Of a stretch of 64,000 nt of DNA, positions 1 through 9,138 are shown piece after piece. Below the pieces are notes generated by a model. That model saw nothing but the letters and a program-made list of their open reading frames with translations. It did no database searches and was not told the DNA's origin. Source of the DNA: Aeromonas eucrenophila (GTDB lineage: Bacteria > Pseudomonadota > Gammaproteobacteria > Enterobacterales > Aeromonadaceae); assembly GCF_000819865.1 (NCBI RefSeq), contig NZ_CDDF01000005.1:46924-110923 (forward strand), written 5' to 3'. The position numbers were made by a program, and so were the translations under genes. How positions within the stretch are numbered: position 1 is the stretch's first letter; each line of letters starts with the position of its first letter.

Positions 1-1
1 T

Positions 2-325
2 TTCCAGCTCAAGCAGATGGTCGAGATCCTGCGCGGGGCCCTGCTCAAGCGCAACATCGAGAACAGTTCCATGGAAGTGGGGGACAGCGTCCACTCCGGC
101 AAGCGCTTCCATCTGAACGTCAAATTCAAGCAGGGGATCGAGAAAGAGATCGCCAAGAAGCTGGTGAAGCTGATCAAGGATTCCAAGATCAAGGTGCAGG
201 TTGCCATCCAGGGCGACGAAGTGCGCGTCACCGGCAAGAAGCGTGACGATCTGCAGGAGGCCATGGCGCTGGTGCGCGGGGCCGAGCTGGGTCAGCCGAT
301 GCAGTTCCAGAATTTCCGCGATTGA
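2..325 (+). CDS. yajQ: YajQ family nucleotide-binding protein, 3' part
   Basis: C-terminal 107 residues of YajQ; the 5' end lies outside the window, and the reading frame is open from base 2. The family is about 160 residues, so roughly a third is missing. Visible are the conserved stretch around LLKRNIE, the basic segment rich in [15 protein letters not shown], and the family ending [15 protein letters not shown]. YajQ proteins have two ferredoxin-like folds and bind nucleotides; some members bind cyclic di-GMP (family knowledge). It is convergent with tsx, and two hairpins separate the genes. Confidence 0.95.
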   Translation, partial: FQLKQMVEILRGALLKRNIENSSMEVGDSVHSGKRFHLNVKFKQGIEKEIAKKLVKLIKDSKIKVQVAIQGDEVRVTGKKRDDLQEAMALVRGAELGQPMQFQNFRD

Positions 326-331
326 TGGCGA

Positions 332-360
332 GGGGGAAGGGCAAATCCCTTCCCCCTTGT
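332..360 (+). terminator. Hairpin downstream of yajQ
   Basis: Perfect 10-bp inverted repeat (GGGGGAAGGG / CCCTTCCCCC, loop CAAAT) seven bases after the yajQ stop, followed by TTGTCTC. The stem is strong but the T-run is poor, so it is probably a first stop before the better terminator at 376-406. Confidence 0.55.
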
Positions 361-375
361 CTCAGACCGAGCCAT

Positions 376-406
376 AAAAAAACCGGAGCAGCTGCTCCGG
401 TTTTTT
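376..406. terminator. Bidirectional intrinsic terminator between yajQ and tsx
   Basis: An 18-bp perfect palindrome (CCGGAGCAG/CTGCTCCGG, 383-400) is flanked by seven A on the left and six T on the right. It can therefore terminate the rightward yajQ transcript and the leftward tsx transcript, which converge here. Confidence 0.9.
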
Positions 407-427
407 GTGTCCGCGATACGAGTTCGA

Positions 428-1246
428 TTAGAACTTGTAGGTCACGGAGAAGTAGTGGCCGAAACCAGTGGATTTGAAGCCATCGGAGTTTTGAATGCCA
501 TAAACGTCATTGAAGTATTTCAGGCCGTAACCGACGGCGTAGCGGTCGGAGTGCCAGTACAGGCCGTTAAACATGGCGGTACCGTCAGTCGACTGGGAAG
601 CTACATCATAAGTATCAGCGCCAAACAGGTGATCCAAATAACCTTGATAGGCGATGAAACTACCGTTGGAGAAGGTATAGAAGGGTTTGAACCAGTTCAT
701 GGAGAATTGATAGCCGTTCCAATGACCTTCTTCTTCCTTGAAGAAATTATTCTGCAGAGAATGACGAGCATACAGGTTCATGCCTACCTTGCCAAACCAA
801 GGTACCATCACATCTGAGCCCAGACCAATCATGGTATCGAATTGGTCATCACTAACGTTGCTGAGGCTTGCAATGTAGAGTTCTTGTACCGGGCCAAAGG
901 AAAGATCTTTACCCGTCAGTGCGTCCAGAGACAGGCGTGGAGCGAACTTCATGAAGATATTTTGACCATCATGCTTATCGCTCTTACTGGTGTTGAAAAT
1001 ATCAAAAACATCAACATAGCCATAAAGGTCAAACATACCTGAACGACCACCAAACTCCATTTCGAAGTAGGTATCGTCGTAACCAGAACCACTGTAGGGC
1101 ATCTGATCGATGGTGTGCATGAGGTTGAACTGCATCCACTTGTAGTCGTTTTTATGGATGTCACCGCTGTAGTCGGCAGCGAAGGCCGGAGTAGCGGCGG
1201 CAGCCAGCAGACCGGCAGCGATCAGAGTCTTGGTAAATTTGGCCAT
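428..1246 (-). CDS. tsx: Nucleoside-specific outer-membrane channel, Tsx/OmpK family
   Basis: A 272-residue outer-membrane beta-barrel of the Tsx/OmpK family, which passes nucleosides and, in vibrios, serves as a phage receptor (family knowledge). The N-terminus is a clear Sec signal (MAKFTK, hydrophobic stretch, AFA cleavage near residue 23). The mature protein alternates aromatic and polar residues and ends YKF, the C-terminal aromatic signature used by the BAM machine. I start at ATG 1246; an upstream in-frame start at 1297 would put about 17 polar residues before the signal peptide. It lies 157 bp downstream of ampG on the same strand but has its own CRP-type promoter region. Confidence 0.93.
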   Translation of the reverse strand: MAKFTKTLIAAGLLAAAATPAFAADYSGDIHKNDYKWMQFNLMHTIDQMPYSGSGYDDTYFEMEFGGRSGMFDLYGYVDVFDIFNTSKSDKHDGQNIFMKFAPRLSLDALTGKDLSFGPVQELYIASLSNVSDDQFDTMIGLGSDVMVPWFGKVGMNLYARHSLQNNFFKEEEGHWNGYQFSMNWFKPFYTFSNGSFIAYQGYLDHLFGADTYDVASQSTDGTAMFNGLYWHSDRYAVGYGLKYFNDVYGIQNSDGFKSTGFGHYFSVTYKF

Positions 1247-1309
1247 TTTATTGGTCTCTTGTGTGTTTAGTTGAGGTTTTCCGTAGCCTGCCCACAAGGA
1301 GCGGGAGGG

Positions 1310-1381
1310 ATTCTAGCCAATTAATTTCAACGGATAAACAAGAGCCAGGGAACTTTCTCAGGATCTGTGAGTCCAATCACC
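1310..1381 (-). promoter_or_regulatory. tsx promoter with CRP site
   Basis: TGTGA-N6-TCACC at 1366-1381 matches nine of ten CRP core bases. A -10 element TAGAAT (leftward) lies at 1310-1315, predicting a start near 1303 and placing the CRP centre at about -70, a class I position. The -35 (TTTATC, 17-bp spacer) is poor, as expected for an activated promoter. CRP control of tsx is established in E. coli; here it is inferred from sequence. Confidence 0.65.
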
Positions 1382-1403
1382 CCCTAAATGGCGCAAACGC
1401 TTG

Positions 1404-2795
1404 CTATTTGTTCGCTTGTGGTAACAAATGCTTGTGCCGTTTGGCAACCATGATGATCAGCACCATCACCGGAATGCCGAGCAGGCTGGTGCCGATGAAG
1501 AAGCTGCTGTAGCCAAACTGCTCGACGAAATGACCGGAAAAACCCGCAAGCAATTTGGGCAGCAGCAGCATGATGGAGCTGAACAGCGCGTACTGGGTGG
1601 CCGAGAAGGCGACGTTGGTCAGGCTCGACAGGTAGGTCACGAAGGCCGCAGTGGCGATCCCCGCGCTGAGGTTGTCCAGCGAGATGATCAGGGTCAGCAG
1701 TTCCAGATCGTGGCCAACCTGGTTGAGCAGGGCAAACAGTAAGTTGGTGCTGGCGGTGAGCACTGCGCCGAGAAACAGGATGCGCAGGGTGCCAAAGCGC
1801 ATCACCAGCACGCCCCCGAGCGCAGCCCCCACCAGCGTCATGATGACGCCATACACCTTGGTGATGGTGGCCACTTCCGTCTTGCTGAACTGCAAATCCA
1901 CGTAGAAGCTGTTGGACATCACCCCCATCACCACATCCGAGATGCGATAGCAGGCGATGAGTCCGAGGATCAGCAGGGCAGAGCCGCCATGGCGGCGGAA
2001 GAAGTCGGCAAAGGGACACCAGATCGCCTCATAGACCCAGGCTCCCAGCCCCGCCAGCGGCGTGGGCCAGCCCTGGCCGAGCAGCAGCGCCTTGCGCTCC
2101 GCCTGTTGTACATTTTGCCGGCTGATGTCGATGTCCGGCTCGTGGCAGCACAGCGTCGTGATGACGCCGAGGGACATCAATCCCGCCATCAGCAGATAGG
2201 TGAGCTGCCAGCCGCGATAGTCATAACCGCTGTTGCTGCCAAGCCAAGCCGCCAGCGCCAGCGCACCGGCCCCCGCCATGATCATCGCCAGCCGGTAACC
2301 CGTCATGTAGGAGGCCGCCATGGCCGCCTGCAGCCGCTCCGGCGCCGACTCGATGCGATAGGCATCGATGACGATGTCCTGGGTCGCCGAGGCAAAGGCC
2401 ACCAGCAGGGCAAACAGGGCGAGCTGGGCGAGCTGGGTCTTGGGATCGCAGTAGGCCATGCCCACCAGGGAGAGGGCGACCAGCAACTGGGAGAGCAGCA
2501 TCCAGCTGCGGCGGCGCCCCAGCAAGCGGGAGAGCAGGGGCAGGGGCAGCCTGTCGACCAGCGGCGACCATATCCATTTAAAGCCGTAGGCCAGCGCCAC
2601 CCAGCTCATGTAACCGATGTCGGTCAGGCTGACATCGGCCTCACGCAGCCAGAACGAGAGGGTGCCGAACACCAGCAGCAGCGGCAGACCGGAGGAGAAG
2701 CCCATGGCGAACAGGGTGAGCACTCGCCCCTCCAGATAGACGGCGAGGGCATCTCGCCAACTGGTAAGGCGGCTTGGCGGGCGGAGAGTGTTCAA
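1404..2795 (-). CDS. ampG: AmpG muropeptide permease (MFS)
   Basis: A 463-residue major-facilitator permease that imports GlcNAc-anhydroMurNAc muropeptides for cell-wall recycling and thereby feeds AmpR/AmpC-type beta-lactamase signalling (family knowledge). It has many hydrophobic segments, the family stretch SATQDIVIDAYR near residues 136-147, and FSATQYALFSS in the C-terminal half. The start is a TTG at 2795 with AGGAG about nine bases upstream; no ATG fits. The next upstream gene on this strand ends 85 bp away. The yajG-ampG neighbourhood, with bolA nearby, matches E. coli and supports orthology. Confidence 0.93.
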   Translation of the reverse strand: MNTLRPPSRLTSWRDALAVYLEGRVLTLFAMGFSSGLPLLLVFGTLSFWLREADVSLTDIGYMSWVALAYGFKWIWSPLVDRLPLPLLSRLLGRRRSWMLLSQLLVALSLVGMAYCDPKTQLAQLALFALLVAFASATQDIVIDAYRIESAPERLQAAMAASYMTGYRLAMIMAGAGALALAAWLGSNSGYDYRGWQLTYLLMAGLMSLGVITTLCCHEPDIDISRQNVQQAERKALLLGQGWPTPLAGLGAWVYEAIWCPFADFFRRHGGSALLILGLIACYRISDVVMGVMSNSFYVDLQFSKTEVATITKVYGVIMTLVGAALGGVLVMRFGTLRILFLGAVLTASTNLLFALLNQVGHDLELLTLIISLDNLSAGIATAAFVTYLSSLTNVAFSATQYALFSSIMLLLPKLLAGFSGHFVEQFGYSSFFIGTSLLGIPVMVLIIMVAKRHKHLLPQANK

Positions 2796-2880
2796 ATGCC
2801 TGACTCCTCTGGGAAAAGGGGGTCATTTTGTCAGGTTCGCGGGGGATAGCCAAGGCAAGCCGAGTGCGGCCATCAGGATT

Positions 2881-3207
2881 TCAGGGGCGTGAGCCGAGGC
2901 AATGAGGTGGGCAGGGGCCTTCCGCCGTGAGGAAGTTGGCGCAGGCCAGCAGTTGCAAGCGCAGCCAGCTGTCGGTGATGAGCTGTTGCTCGTCCCATTG
3001 ATGCAGACTGTGCAGCAGGTGCCAGAAGACGGCCTCCTGTGTGCTGGCCGGTTGCTTGTCGGGGATATGAGGCAGGGTTTGCCAGTGGGAGAGGAGCTGC
3101 CAGCTCAGATCTTCCAGCTGTCGATAGGGCATTTCCCGCGCCAGAAAGTGGCGAACCGCCCGGGCCAGCGGGATGGCGTGTTGGGTTATGTAGTCGCGAT
3201 AGATCAC
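2881..3207 (-). CDS. Small conserved hypothetical protein
   Basis: 108 residues, not recognised. I choose GTG 3207 because AAGGAGG (3213-3219) sits five bases before it, far better than the ATGs at 3255 and 3237. There is no signal peptide or membrane segment. The protein is rich in H, Q, W and L with predicted helices (YRDYITQHAIPLARAVRHFL; SWQLLSHW), and the last 15 residues hold two cysteines (PCPPHC). It sits between ppiA (115 bp upstream) and ampG in the same leftward run, so it is probably co-transcribed. No function can be assigned. Confidence 0.7.
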   Translation of the reverse strand: MIYRDYITQHAIPLARAVRHFLAREMPYRQLEDLSWQLLSHWQTLPHIPDKQPASTQEAVFWHLLHSLHQWDEQQLITDSWLRLQLLACANFLTAEGPCPPHCLGSRP

Positions 3208-3322
3208 CGGCGCCTCCTTGTTTCTCCTCTGGATCATGCTCCGGAAATGGGGCAAGGCCAGAGTATAGAAAGGGGCGCCGGCGATCTTGGCAGGGATGCG
3301 GCGGAATGTGATCCGGTCCGCG

Positions 3323-3874
3323 TTATTTGTCTGCCAGCAGCACCACTTTCTTCAGGATGATGGGGCTGGTCGGCACGTCGTTGGCGCGCAGGATCGAGCT
3401 GTAACCCGTCTGCACCTGCGCCAGTTTGTCCAGCACCTCCATGCCCTGCACCACCTGTCCGAACACGGTATAACCGGCGCCGGCATTGGCGTTGAGATTG
3501 TCGTTGTCCACCAGGTTGAAGTAGAACTGACGGGTGGCGCTGTCGACCGCCTGGGTGCGCGCCATGGCGATGCTACCGCGCTTGTTGGGCAGGCCGCCCT
3601 TGGACTCGTTCACCACGGGTTCGAAGGTCGGCAGCGGCTGGAATTGTTGGTTGTAGCCACCCCCTTGCACCACGAAGTTCTGGATCACGCGATGGAACAG
3701 GCTGCCGTCATAGCTGCCATCGCCCACGTAGCGCAGGAAGTTCTTCACCGTCTGCGGCGCCTGCTTGGGAGCCAGCTCGATCACGATATTGCCGTGGTTG
3801 GTCTCCATCCTGACCTTGGGGCCGGCGAAGGCCAGTGGGGCGATCAGCATGGCCAGTAACCAGAGTTTCTTCAT
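3323..3874 (-). CDS. ppiA: Periplasmic peptidyl-prolyl cis-trans isomerase (cyclophilin type)
   Basis: A 183-residue cyclophilin catalysing cis-trans isomerisation of Xaa-Pro bonds in the periplasm. It has a Sec signal (MKKLWLLAMLIAPLAFA, cleavage near 17), the catalytic FHR at 60-62, QGGGY at 70-74, and the substrate-groove stretch SATRQFYFNLVDN. GAGGA lies about seven bases before the ATG. It begins 14 bp after the yajG stop, suggesting one transcript. The exported form argues for PpiA rather than cytoplasmic PpiB. Confidence 0.92.
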   Translation of the reverse strand: MKKLWLLAMLIAPLAFAGPKVRMETNHGNIVIELAPKQAPQTVKNFLRYVGDGSYDGSLFHRVIQNFVVQGGGYNQQFQPLPTFEPVVNESKGGLPNKRGSIAMARTQAVDSATRQFYFNLVDNDNLNANAGAGYTVFGQVVQGMEVLDKLAQVQTGYSSILRANDVPTSPIILKKVVLLADK

Positions 3875-3888
3875 CTATATATCCTCGC

Positions 3889-4464
3889 TCAGCTCGGCTG
3901 GCCCTTGAGATAACCACGCAGCGCCTCGTCAGCCATGATCTGCTGCAATAAACTGCCAAGCTGCTGGTTCAGGGTGGATTCCAGATCGGCCATGCTCGGC
4001 TCACCCGGTTCTTCCTTGCTGGACGACATGTTGAACTGCTTGGTCAGCTTGTTGCCCTGGAAGTCGGCGATCACCTGCAGGCTGACCTTGGACTTGGTGA
4101 CGTAGGTGAAGGTTTTTTCCTCCACGGTGACGGCGGCGGTGGAGACGGCCAGGGTCAGGTTGGTCGTACCGCTGTTGCCCACTTCCAGCCCCTGGCTGCG
4201 CAGGCCTTCCGCCAGCTTCTCGGCCAGCAGGTTGTTGAGGGGCTGCTCGCTGTTGACCAGCACGGCGGCCTTCTCTTTCTTCTTGATGGAGAAGACATAG
4301 GCGGCTTCACGCTTGTCCACCCCTTCCATGGTGATCCTGTTACCGGAGTAGTACTGCTGGTTGGAGGGGATGACCTGCGGATTGAGCATGGCGGTCTCCG
4401 GCCAGTGAGTGGCACAACCACCCAGCATCAGGGCGGCCAGCAGCAAGAGTGACTTTTTCATCAT
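3889..4464 (-). CDS. yajG: YajG family lipoprotein
   Basis: A 191-residue lipoprotein of the YajG family, function unknown. The N-terminus MMKKSLLLLAALMLGGC is a lipoprotein signal with Cys17 as the likely lipidated residue. Two start codons are adjacent (4464 and 4461); AAGGA lies five bases before the first. It starts 9 bp after the rlmG stop. In E. coli yajG also sits beside ampG and bolA, and that context suggests an envelope role without showing a mechanism. Confidence 0.9.
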   Translation of the reverse strand: MMKKSLLLLAALMLGGCATHWPETAMLNPQVIPSNQQYYSGNRITMEGVDKREAAYVFSIKKKEKAAVLVNSEQPLNNLLAEKLAEGLRSQGLEVGNSGTTNLTLAVSTAAVTVEEKTFTYVTKSKVSLQVIADFQGNKLTKQFNMSSSKEEPGEPSMADLESTLNQQLGSLLQQIMADEALRGYLKGQPS

Positions 4465-4473
4465 GGTTTTCCT

Positions 4474-5613
4474 TTAGCGTTTGATGGCTTTCAAAATAAC
4501 GAATTTGCTGTTCGACGCAACGACTTGTGCATTGGCAAACAAGCGCTTGAGTTTGTTGTGATAGTCCAGATGACGGTTGCCTACTATCCAGAGTTCCCCC
4601 CCCTGAGGCAACACCCGGTGCGCATCGGTGAACATCTGCCAGGCGATGTGATCGGTGATCGCCTGCAACTGATGGAAGGGAGGGTTACAGAGGATCCTGT
4701 CCGCTGCTCCCACCGCCACCTCGTCGAGACAGTTGTTGACCATGAAGTGGGCACGGGGAAGGGCGTCTGGCAGATTGTGCTCGACGTTCAGCCGCGCCGA
4801 AGCGACCGCCATATAGGACTCATCGATGAAGGTCACCTCCACCTCGCTGTCCCGTGCCAGCAAGGCCAGCCCAAGCACACCGTTGCCGCAGCCCAGATCG
4901 ATCACCCTGCGTGCGCTATGGATGGGCAAATTATCCAGCATGAAGCGGGCACCTATATCCAGGCTGGTGCGCGAAAACACGTTGGCGTGGTTGTGGATGA
5001 GCATGTCGGTGCCCTCCAGCGGCCAGACGGTCGGGAAGGGATTGTCCGGCGCCGGGTGCTCGGCCGCGTCGTCAATGGTGCAATGAATGAGGCGCGCCTT
5101 CTTCCAGGCGAGGGAGGTTCTGGTCGCTCCCAGGTACTTTTCAAACAGCTTGAGGGTCGAGCTATGGATGTCTTTTGCCTTGCCCGCCGCCAGGATGCGG
5201 GTCGCCGGTGTCACCACCTGGCGCAGCGCCAGCAGCTGTTGCTCCAGCAACGCCTGATATTTGGAGACCTTGATCACCACCAGCGCGGGGGCCTGGGGCA
5301 AAGGGGCCAGGGCATCCTGCAACCGGACTTGTCCGGGATCCAGCTCGTTTTCCACCAGATTGGCCAGGGTCGCCCGCTCGCTGATATAGGAATCGGTCAC
5401 ACAGACAGGCGCATGAGCGTGCAGGTAGGCGGCCAGGGCACCGAAGGCATCGTTCATGATGATGACGGGGCCGTCCTGCTCGAGGGGCGACTCGGCGAGC
5501 TCGTTGATCAGATACTCGTCCGCCGCATCCCAGGCCTGCAGGGGATCCTGGCTCTGCCGCGGGTAACGATAGAGGGTCAGACGACAATGGGCTGTGTCGA
5601 GCAGGGTTTGCAT
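4474..5613 (-). CDS. rlmG: 23S rRNA (guanine-N2) methyltransferase RlmG
   Basis: A 379-residue SAM-dependent methyltransferase that modifies G1835 of 23S rRNA (E. coli numbering; family knowledge). It has an N-terminal decayed methyltransferase-like half, then the catalytic half with DLGCGNGVLGL for SAM binding and NPPFH, the (N/D)PP(Y/F) motif of exocyclic amine methyltransferases. I start at ATG 5613; a TTG at 5637 would add eight residues, and neither start has a strong ribosome binding site. It is the first gene of the leftward rlmG-yajG-ppiA-orf-ampG run and diverges from bolA. Confidence 0.93.
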   Translation of the reverse strand: MQTLLDTAHCRLTLYRYPRQSQDPLQAWDAADEYLINELAESPLEQDGPVIIMNDAFGALAAYLHAHAPVCVTDSYISERATLANLVENELDPGQVRLQDALAPLPQAPALVVIKVSKYQALLEQQLLALRQVVTPATRILAAGKAKDIHSSTLKLFEKYLGATRTSLAWKKARLIHCTIDDAAEHPAPDNPFPTVWPLEGTDMLIHNHANVFSRTSLDIGARFMLDNLPIHSARRVIDLGCGNGVLGLALLARDSEVEVTFIDESYMAVASARLNVEHNLPDALPRAHFMVNNCLDEVAVGAADRILCNPPFHQLQAITDHIAWQMFTDAHRVLPQGGELWIVGNRHLDYHNKLKRLFANAQVVASNSKFVILKAIKR

Positions 5614-5813
5614 AAGAGAGAGTCCAACCTGTTGCAAAGAGAGGTGTCCGCCGGGGATTGCCCGGCAGGCAGATAAAGTGGCGCTATTCTAGCGGCGGCA
5701 AAGAATTTCACCAGTCCGGTGCGCCCCTGAAAGCGCCCAATTCCCACGGGTTGATGTATCCGGCGCGCAACCCTGGCTACAATGGCCACACATCCATCGA
5801 GGGAGTCTTTACC

Positions 5814-6128
5814 GTGAGCATGCAACAACAGATCGAGGCCAAGCTGGCCGCCGCCTTGTCCCCCAGCCACCTGGAGGTGATCAACGAGAGCTATATGCAC
5901 AGGGTGGAGCCGGGCTCCGAGAGTCACTTCAAGGTGATCGTGGTGAGCAAGGCATTCGAGGGCCAGCGTCTGCTGGGGCGTCATCGTCAGGTCAATGCCG
6001 TGCTGGCCGAGGAATTGGCTGGTGCAATCCATGCATTAGCACTGCATACCTATACCGACGCTGAATGGCAACAACGAGAACAGGCCCCCAAAACGCCGAG
6101 TTGCGTCAGCAAATCCCCCTTCGCCTGA
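5814..6128 (+). CDS. bolA: BolA family transcriptional/Fe-S regulator
   Basis: 104 residues, BolA family. The conserved core is present: [11 protein letters not shown], then the RHRQVN segment and HALALHTYT near the C-terminus. BolA proteins pair with monothiol glutaredoxins around a shared Fe-S cluster, and in E. coli BolA affects cell shape and morphogene expression under stress (family knowledge). I choose GTG 5814 because GGGAG ends eight bases upstream; an ATG two codons later is too far from it. It diverges from rlmG. Confidence 0.92.
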   Translation: MSMQQQIEAKLAAALSPSHLEVINESYMHRVEPGSESHFKVIVVSKAFEGQRLLGRHRQVNAVLAEELAGAIHALALHTYTDAEWQQREQAPKTPSCVSKSPFA

Positions 6129-6561
6129 GCTCCTTTACCTTTTAATTACTTAATCCTCGACCAGTTAATAAATTACCTACATTTTCAATTTTCAGATGCC
6201 TGAAAGTGGGAGAGGGCGGGCCTGGGTGAGGATTATTTTTTCTAATCAATGGTTTCCTCTTCCTTAAAGTACCTCCATTGAGGTATTCAAGTAAAAAATC
6301 CTTTAAAACCACGGGTTGCAACGGCGGGCCGCAAATATTCATTAGAGGTTAATTTTGTGATAGCGCGGGGGTTTTCCCTATTTTGCGTGGCGACGAACTT
6401 GCCGAAGGTGGTAAACTCAAGCGCTTTTGAATGAACCTGTATGTTGCTGATTTGTTTGTTTTCCCGACAATTTGTCGCGACCTTGACGGGCTCATTCAAC
6501 AACTCGTCGGGATCTGTTCCCGGCGCCAACCTGTCTTCCCTTAACGGTAGTGCAAGTGAGT
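6129..6561 (+). other. Gene-less region upstream of nqrA
   Basis: 433 AT-rich bases between bolA and nqrA. It contains a perfect hairpin TACCTC-CATT-GAGGTA (6270-6285) and, 85 bp before nqrA, the palindrome CGACAA-T-TTGTCG (6464-6476) that recurs with one mismatch upstream of lamB. I could not identify a convincing -35/-10 pair. The nqr promoter must lie here, since bolA and nqrA are unlikely to share a transcript over this distance. Confidence 0.5.
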
Positions 6562-7905
6562 ATGATTACAATTAAAAGAGGACTGGACATCCCCGTGCTG
6601 GGTGCTCCGGAGCAAGTAATCTACGATGGCCCGGCCATCACCCGTGTTGCTACACTCGGCGAAGAGTTCGTGGGGATGCGTCCTACTATGTTCGTCAAAG
6701 TAGGTGATCGCGTCATTAAAGGTCAGGAGCTCTTCGAAGATAAGAAGAACCCCGGCGTTAAATTCACGGCTCCTGCCACAGGTGTAGTTTCTGAGATCAA
6801 CCGTGGTGCCAAGCGTGTTCTGCAATCTGTCGTCATCGATCTCGATGGCTCCGACGAGCAGGTAACCTTCGAACACTTTGCGTCTGCCGAGCTGGCACAG
6901 CTCGAGCGCAGCAAGGTGCAGGATATCCTGGTCGCGTCAGGTCAGTGGACCGCTCTGCGTACCCGTCCATTCAGCAAGGTGCCCGCCGTGGGTTCTGCCC
7001 CGCGCGCCATCTTCGTCACCGCCATGGACACCAACCCGCTCGCCGCCAGTAGCGATCTGATCATCAAGGAACAGGCCCAGGCCTTCCTCGATGGTCTGGC
7101 CGTGCTGACTCGCCTGACCGATGGCACCGTCCATGTCTGCAAGGGCGAAGCCAGCCTGCCGCACGCCTCCCTGGCACAGGTCAAGGAAGCCGTGTTTGTC
7201 GGCCCGCACCCTGCCGGTCTGCCGGGCACCCACATCCACTTCCTGGATCCGGTGGGCGCCAAGAAGGTGCAGTGGTACATCAACTATCAGGATGTCATCG
7301 CCTACGGCAAGCTGTTCACCACAGGCCAGATCTTTACCGACAAGGTGATCTCCCTGGCCGGTCCGAACGTGGTCAAGCCACGCCTGCTGCGCACCCGCAT
7401 GGGCGCCTGCATCAGCCAGCTGACCAACAACGAGCTGCGTGCAGACGAAAACCGTGTCATCTCCGGTTCCATTCTGAGTGGTGCCAAGGCCGAAGGGGTT
7501 CATAACTACCTGGGGCGTTACCACAATCAGGTGAGCGTACTGGGCGAAGGGCGTGAGAAAGAGTTCCTGGGCTGGGTCAATCCGAGCGCTGACAAATTCT
7601 CCATCACCCGCACCACCCTCTCTCATTTGATGAAGGGCAAACTCATCAACTTCACTACCACCACCAACGGTAGTGATCGCTCCATGGTGCCTATCGGCAA
7701 CTATGAGCGCGTGATGCCGCTCGACATCCTGCCGACCCTGCTGCTGCGGGATCTGGTCTCCGGCGACACCGACAGCGCCCAAGCGCTCGGCTGCCTGGAG
7801 TTGGATGAGGAAGATCTGGCGCTCTGTACCTTCGTCTGCCCAGGCAAGACCGAGTACGGCCCCGTCTTGCGAGAGTGCCTGACCAAGATAGAACTGGAAG
7901 GTTAA
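6562..7905 (+). CDS. nqrA: Na+-translocating NADH:quinone reductase subunit A
   Basis: 447 residues, matching NqrA of Vibrio (446) in length and along its sequence ([56 protein letters not shown]). NqrA is the cytoplasmic subunit of the Na+-NQR complex, associated with quinone binding. The start is ATG 6562; in-frame GTGs just upstream (6550, 6556) are possible, but the family begins MITIK. It is the first gene of nqrABCDEF-apbE-nqrM, and nqrB starts four bases after its stop. Confidence 0.97.
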   Translation: MITIKRGLDIPVLGAPEQVIYDGPAITRVATLGEEFVGMRPTMFVKVGDRVIKGQELFEDKKNPGVKFTAPATGVVSEINRGAKRVLQSVVIDLDGSDEQVTFEHFASAELAQLERSKVQDILVASGQWTALRTRPFSKVPAVGSAPRAIFVTAMDTNPLAASSDLIIKEQAQAFLDGLAVLTRLTDGTVHVCKGEASLPHASLAQVKEAVFVGPHPAGLPGTHIHFLDPVGAKKVQWYINYQDVIAYGKLFTTGQIFTDKVISLAGPNVVKPRLLRTRMGACISQLTNNELRADENRVISGSILSGAKAEGVHNYLGRYHNQVSVLGEGREKEFLGWVNPSADKFSITRTTLSHLMKGKLINFTTTTNGSDRSMVPIGNYERVMPLDILPTLLLRDLVSGDTDSAQALGCLELDEEDLALCTFVCPGKTEYGPVLRECLTKIELEG

Positions 7906-7908
7906 GCG

Positions 7909-9138
7909 ATGAGTTTCAAGCAACTTCTTGAAAATATGGAACATCACTTCGAGCCGGGTGGAAAGTACGCCAAGTACTACGCCCTGTTCGAGGCGGCGTA
8001 CACCCTGTTTTATACCCCCGGGTCCGTGACCCGCAATGCCGCCCACGTCCGTGATGCGATCGATCTGAAGCGCATGATGATCATGGTGTGGCTGGCCGTG
8101 TTCCCGGCCATGTTCTGGGGCATGTACAACGTCGGCAACCAGTCCATCGCCGCCATTGCCCACCTGGGCTCTGCGGCCGGTGCCGATACCTGGCAATATA
8201 CCATCGCCACCCTGCTCGGCGCCTCGCTGGATCCGGCCCTGGCTGGCATCGGCAGCAAGATGCTGATCGGCGCGGCCCACTTCCTGCCCATCTACCTGAC
8301 CGTGTTCCTGGTCGGCGGTTTCTGGGAAGTGCTGTTCGCCATGGTGCGCAAGCACGAGATCAACGAAGGCTTCTTCGTGACCTCCATCCTGTTCGCCCTG
8401 ATAGTGCCGCCCGAGCTGCCCCTGTGGCAAGCCGCGCTCGGCATCACCTTCGGCGTGGTGCTGGCCAAGGAAGTGTTCGGTGGTACCGGCAAGAACTTCC
8501 TGAACCCGGCCCTGGCGGGTCGTGCGTTCCTGTTCTTCGCCTACCCCGGTCAGATCTCCGGCGACGCCGTCTGGGTAGCCGTCGATGGCTTCTCCGGCGC
8601 GACCGCGCTGAGCCAGTGGGCCCAGGGCGGCCAGATGGCGCTGATCAACGGTGCTACCGGCGACGCCATCAGCTGGATGGATGCCTTCCTCGGCAACCTG
8701 CCAGGCTCCATCGGTGAAGTCTCCACCCTGATGATCCTCATCGGTGCGGCCATGATCGTCTACATGCGGATCGCCTCCTGGCGCATCATCGCCGGTGTGA
8801 TGATCGGCATGGTGGCCACCTCCCTGCTGTTCAACGTCATCGGATCCGATACCAACCCCATGTTCAACATGCCGTGGCACTGGCATCTGGTGCTGGGCGG
8901 CTTTGCCTTTGGTATGGCGTTCATGGCGACCGATCCGGTCTCCGCCGCCTTCACCAATAAAGGCAAGTGGTGGTACGGCGCCCTCATCGGCGTCATGGTG
9001 GTGCTGATCCGGGTCGTGAACCCCGCCTTCCCGGAAGGCATGATGCTGGCCATTCTGTTTGCCAACCTGTTTGCCCCCTTGTTTGACCATTTCGTGGCGC
9101 AGGCGAACATCAAGCGGAGGATCGCACGTGGCGTTTAA
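7909..9138 (+). CDS. nqrB: Na+-translocating NADH:quinone reductase subunit B
   Basis: A 409-residue polytopic membrane subunit that carries a covalently bound FMN and riboflavin and forms much of the sodium path (family knowledge). The flavinylation motif SGAT is at residues 229-232, so Thr232 corresponds to the Vibrio FMN-attachment threonine; ApbE, encoded downstream, makes that bond. About ten hydrophobic segments are visible. It is spaced three bases from nqrA and overlaps nqrC by 11 bases, indicating translational coupling. Confidence 0.97.
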   Translation: MSFKQLLENMEHHFEPGGKYAKYYALFEAAYTLFYTPGSVTRNAAHVRDAIDLKRMMIMVWLAVFPAMFWGMYNVGNQSIAAIAHLGSAAGADTWQYTIATLLGASLDPALAGIGSKMLIGAAHFLPIYLTVFLVGGFWEVLFAMVRKHEINEGFFVTSILFALIVPPELPLWQAALGITFGVVLAKEVFGGTGKNFLNPALAGRAFLFFAYPGQISGDAVWVAVDGFSGATALSQWAQGGQMALINGATGDAISWMDAFLGNLPGSIGEVSTLMILIGAAMIVYMRIASWRIIAGVMIGMVATSLLFNVIGSDTNPMFNMPWHWHLVLGGFAFGMAFMATDPVSAAFTNKGKWWYGALIGVMVVLIRVVNPAFPEGMMLAILFANLFAPLFDHFVAQANIKRRIARGV

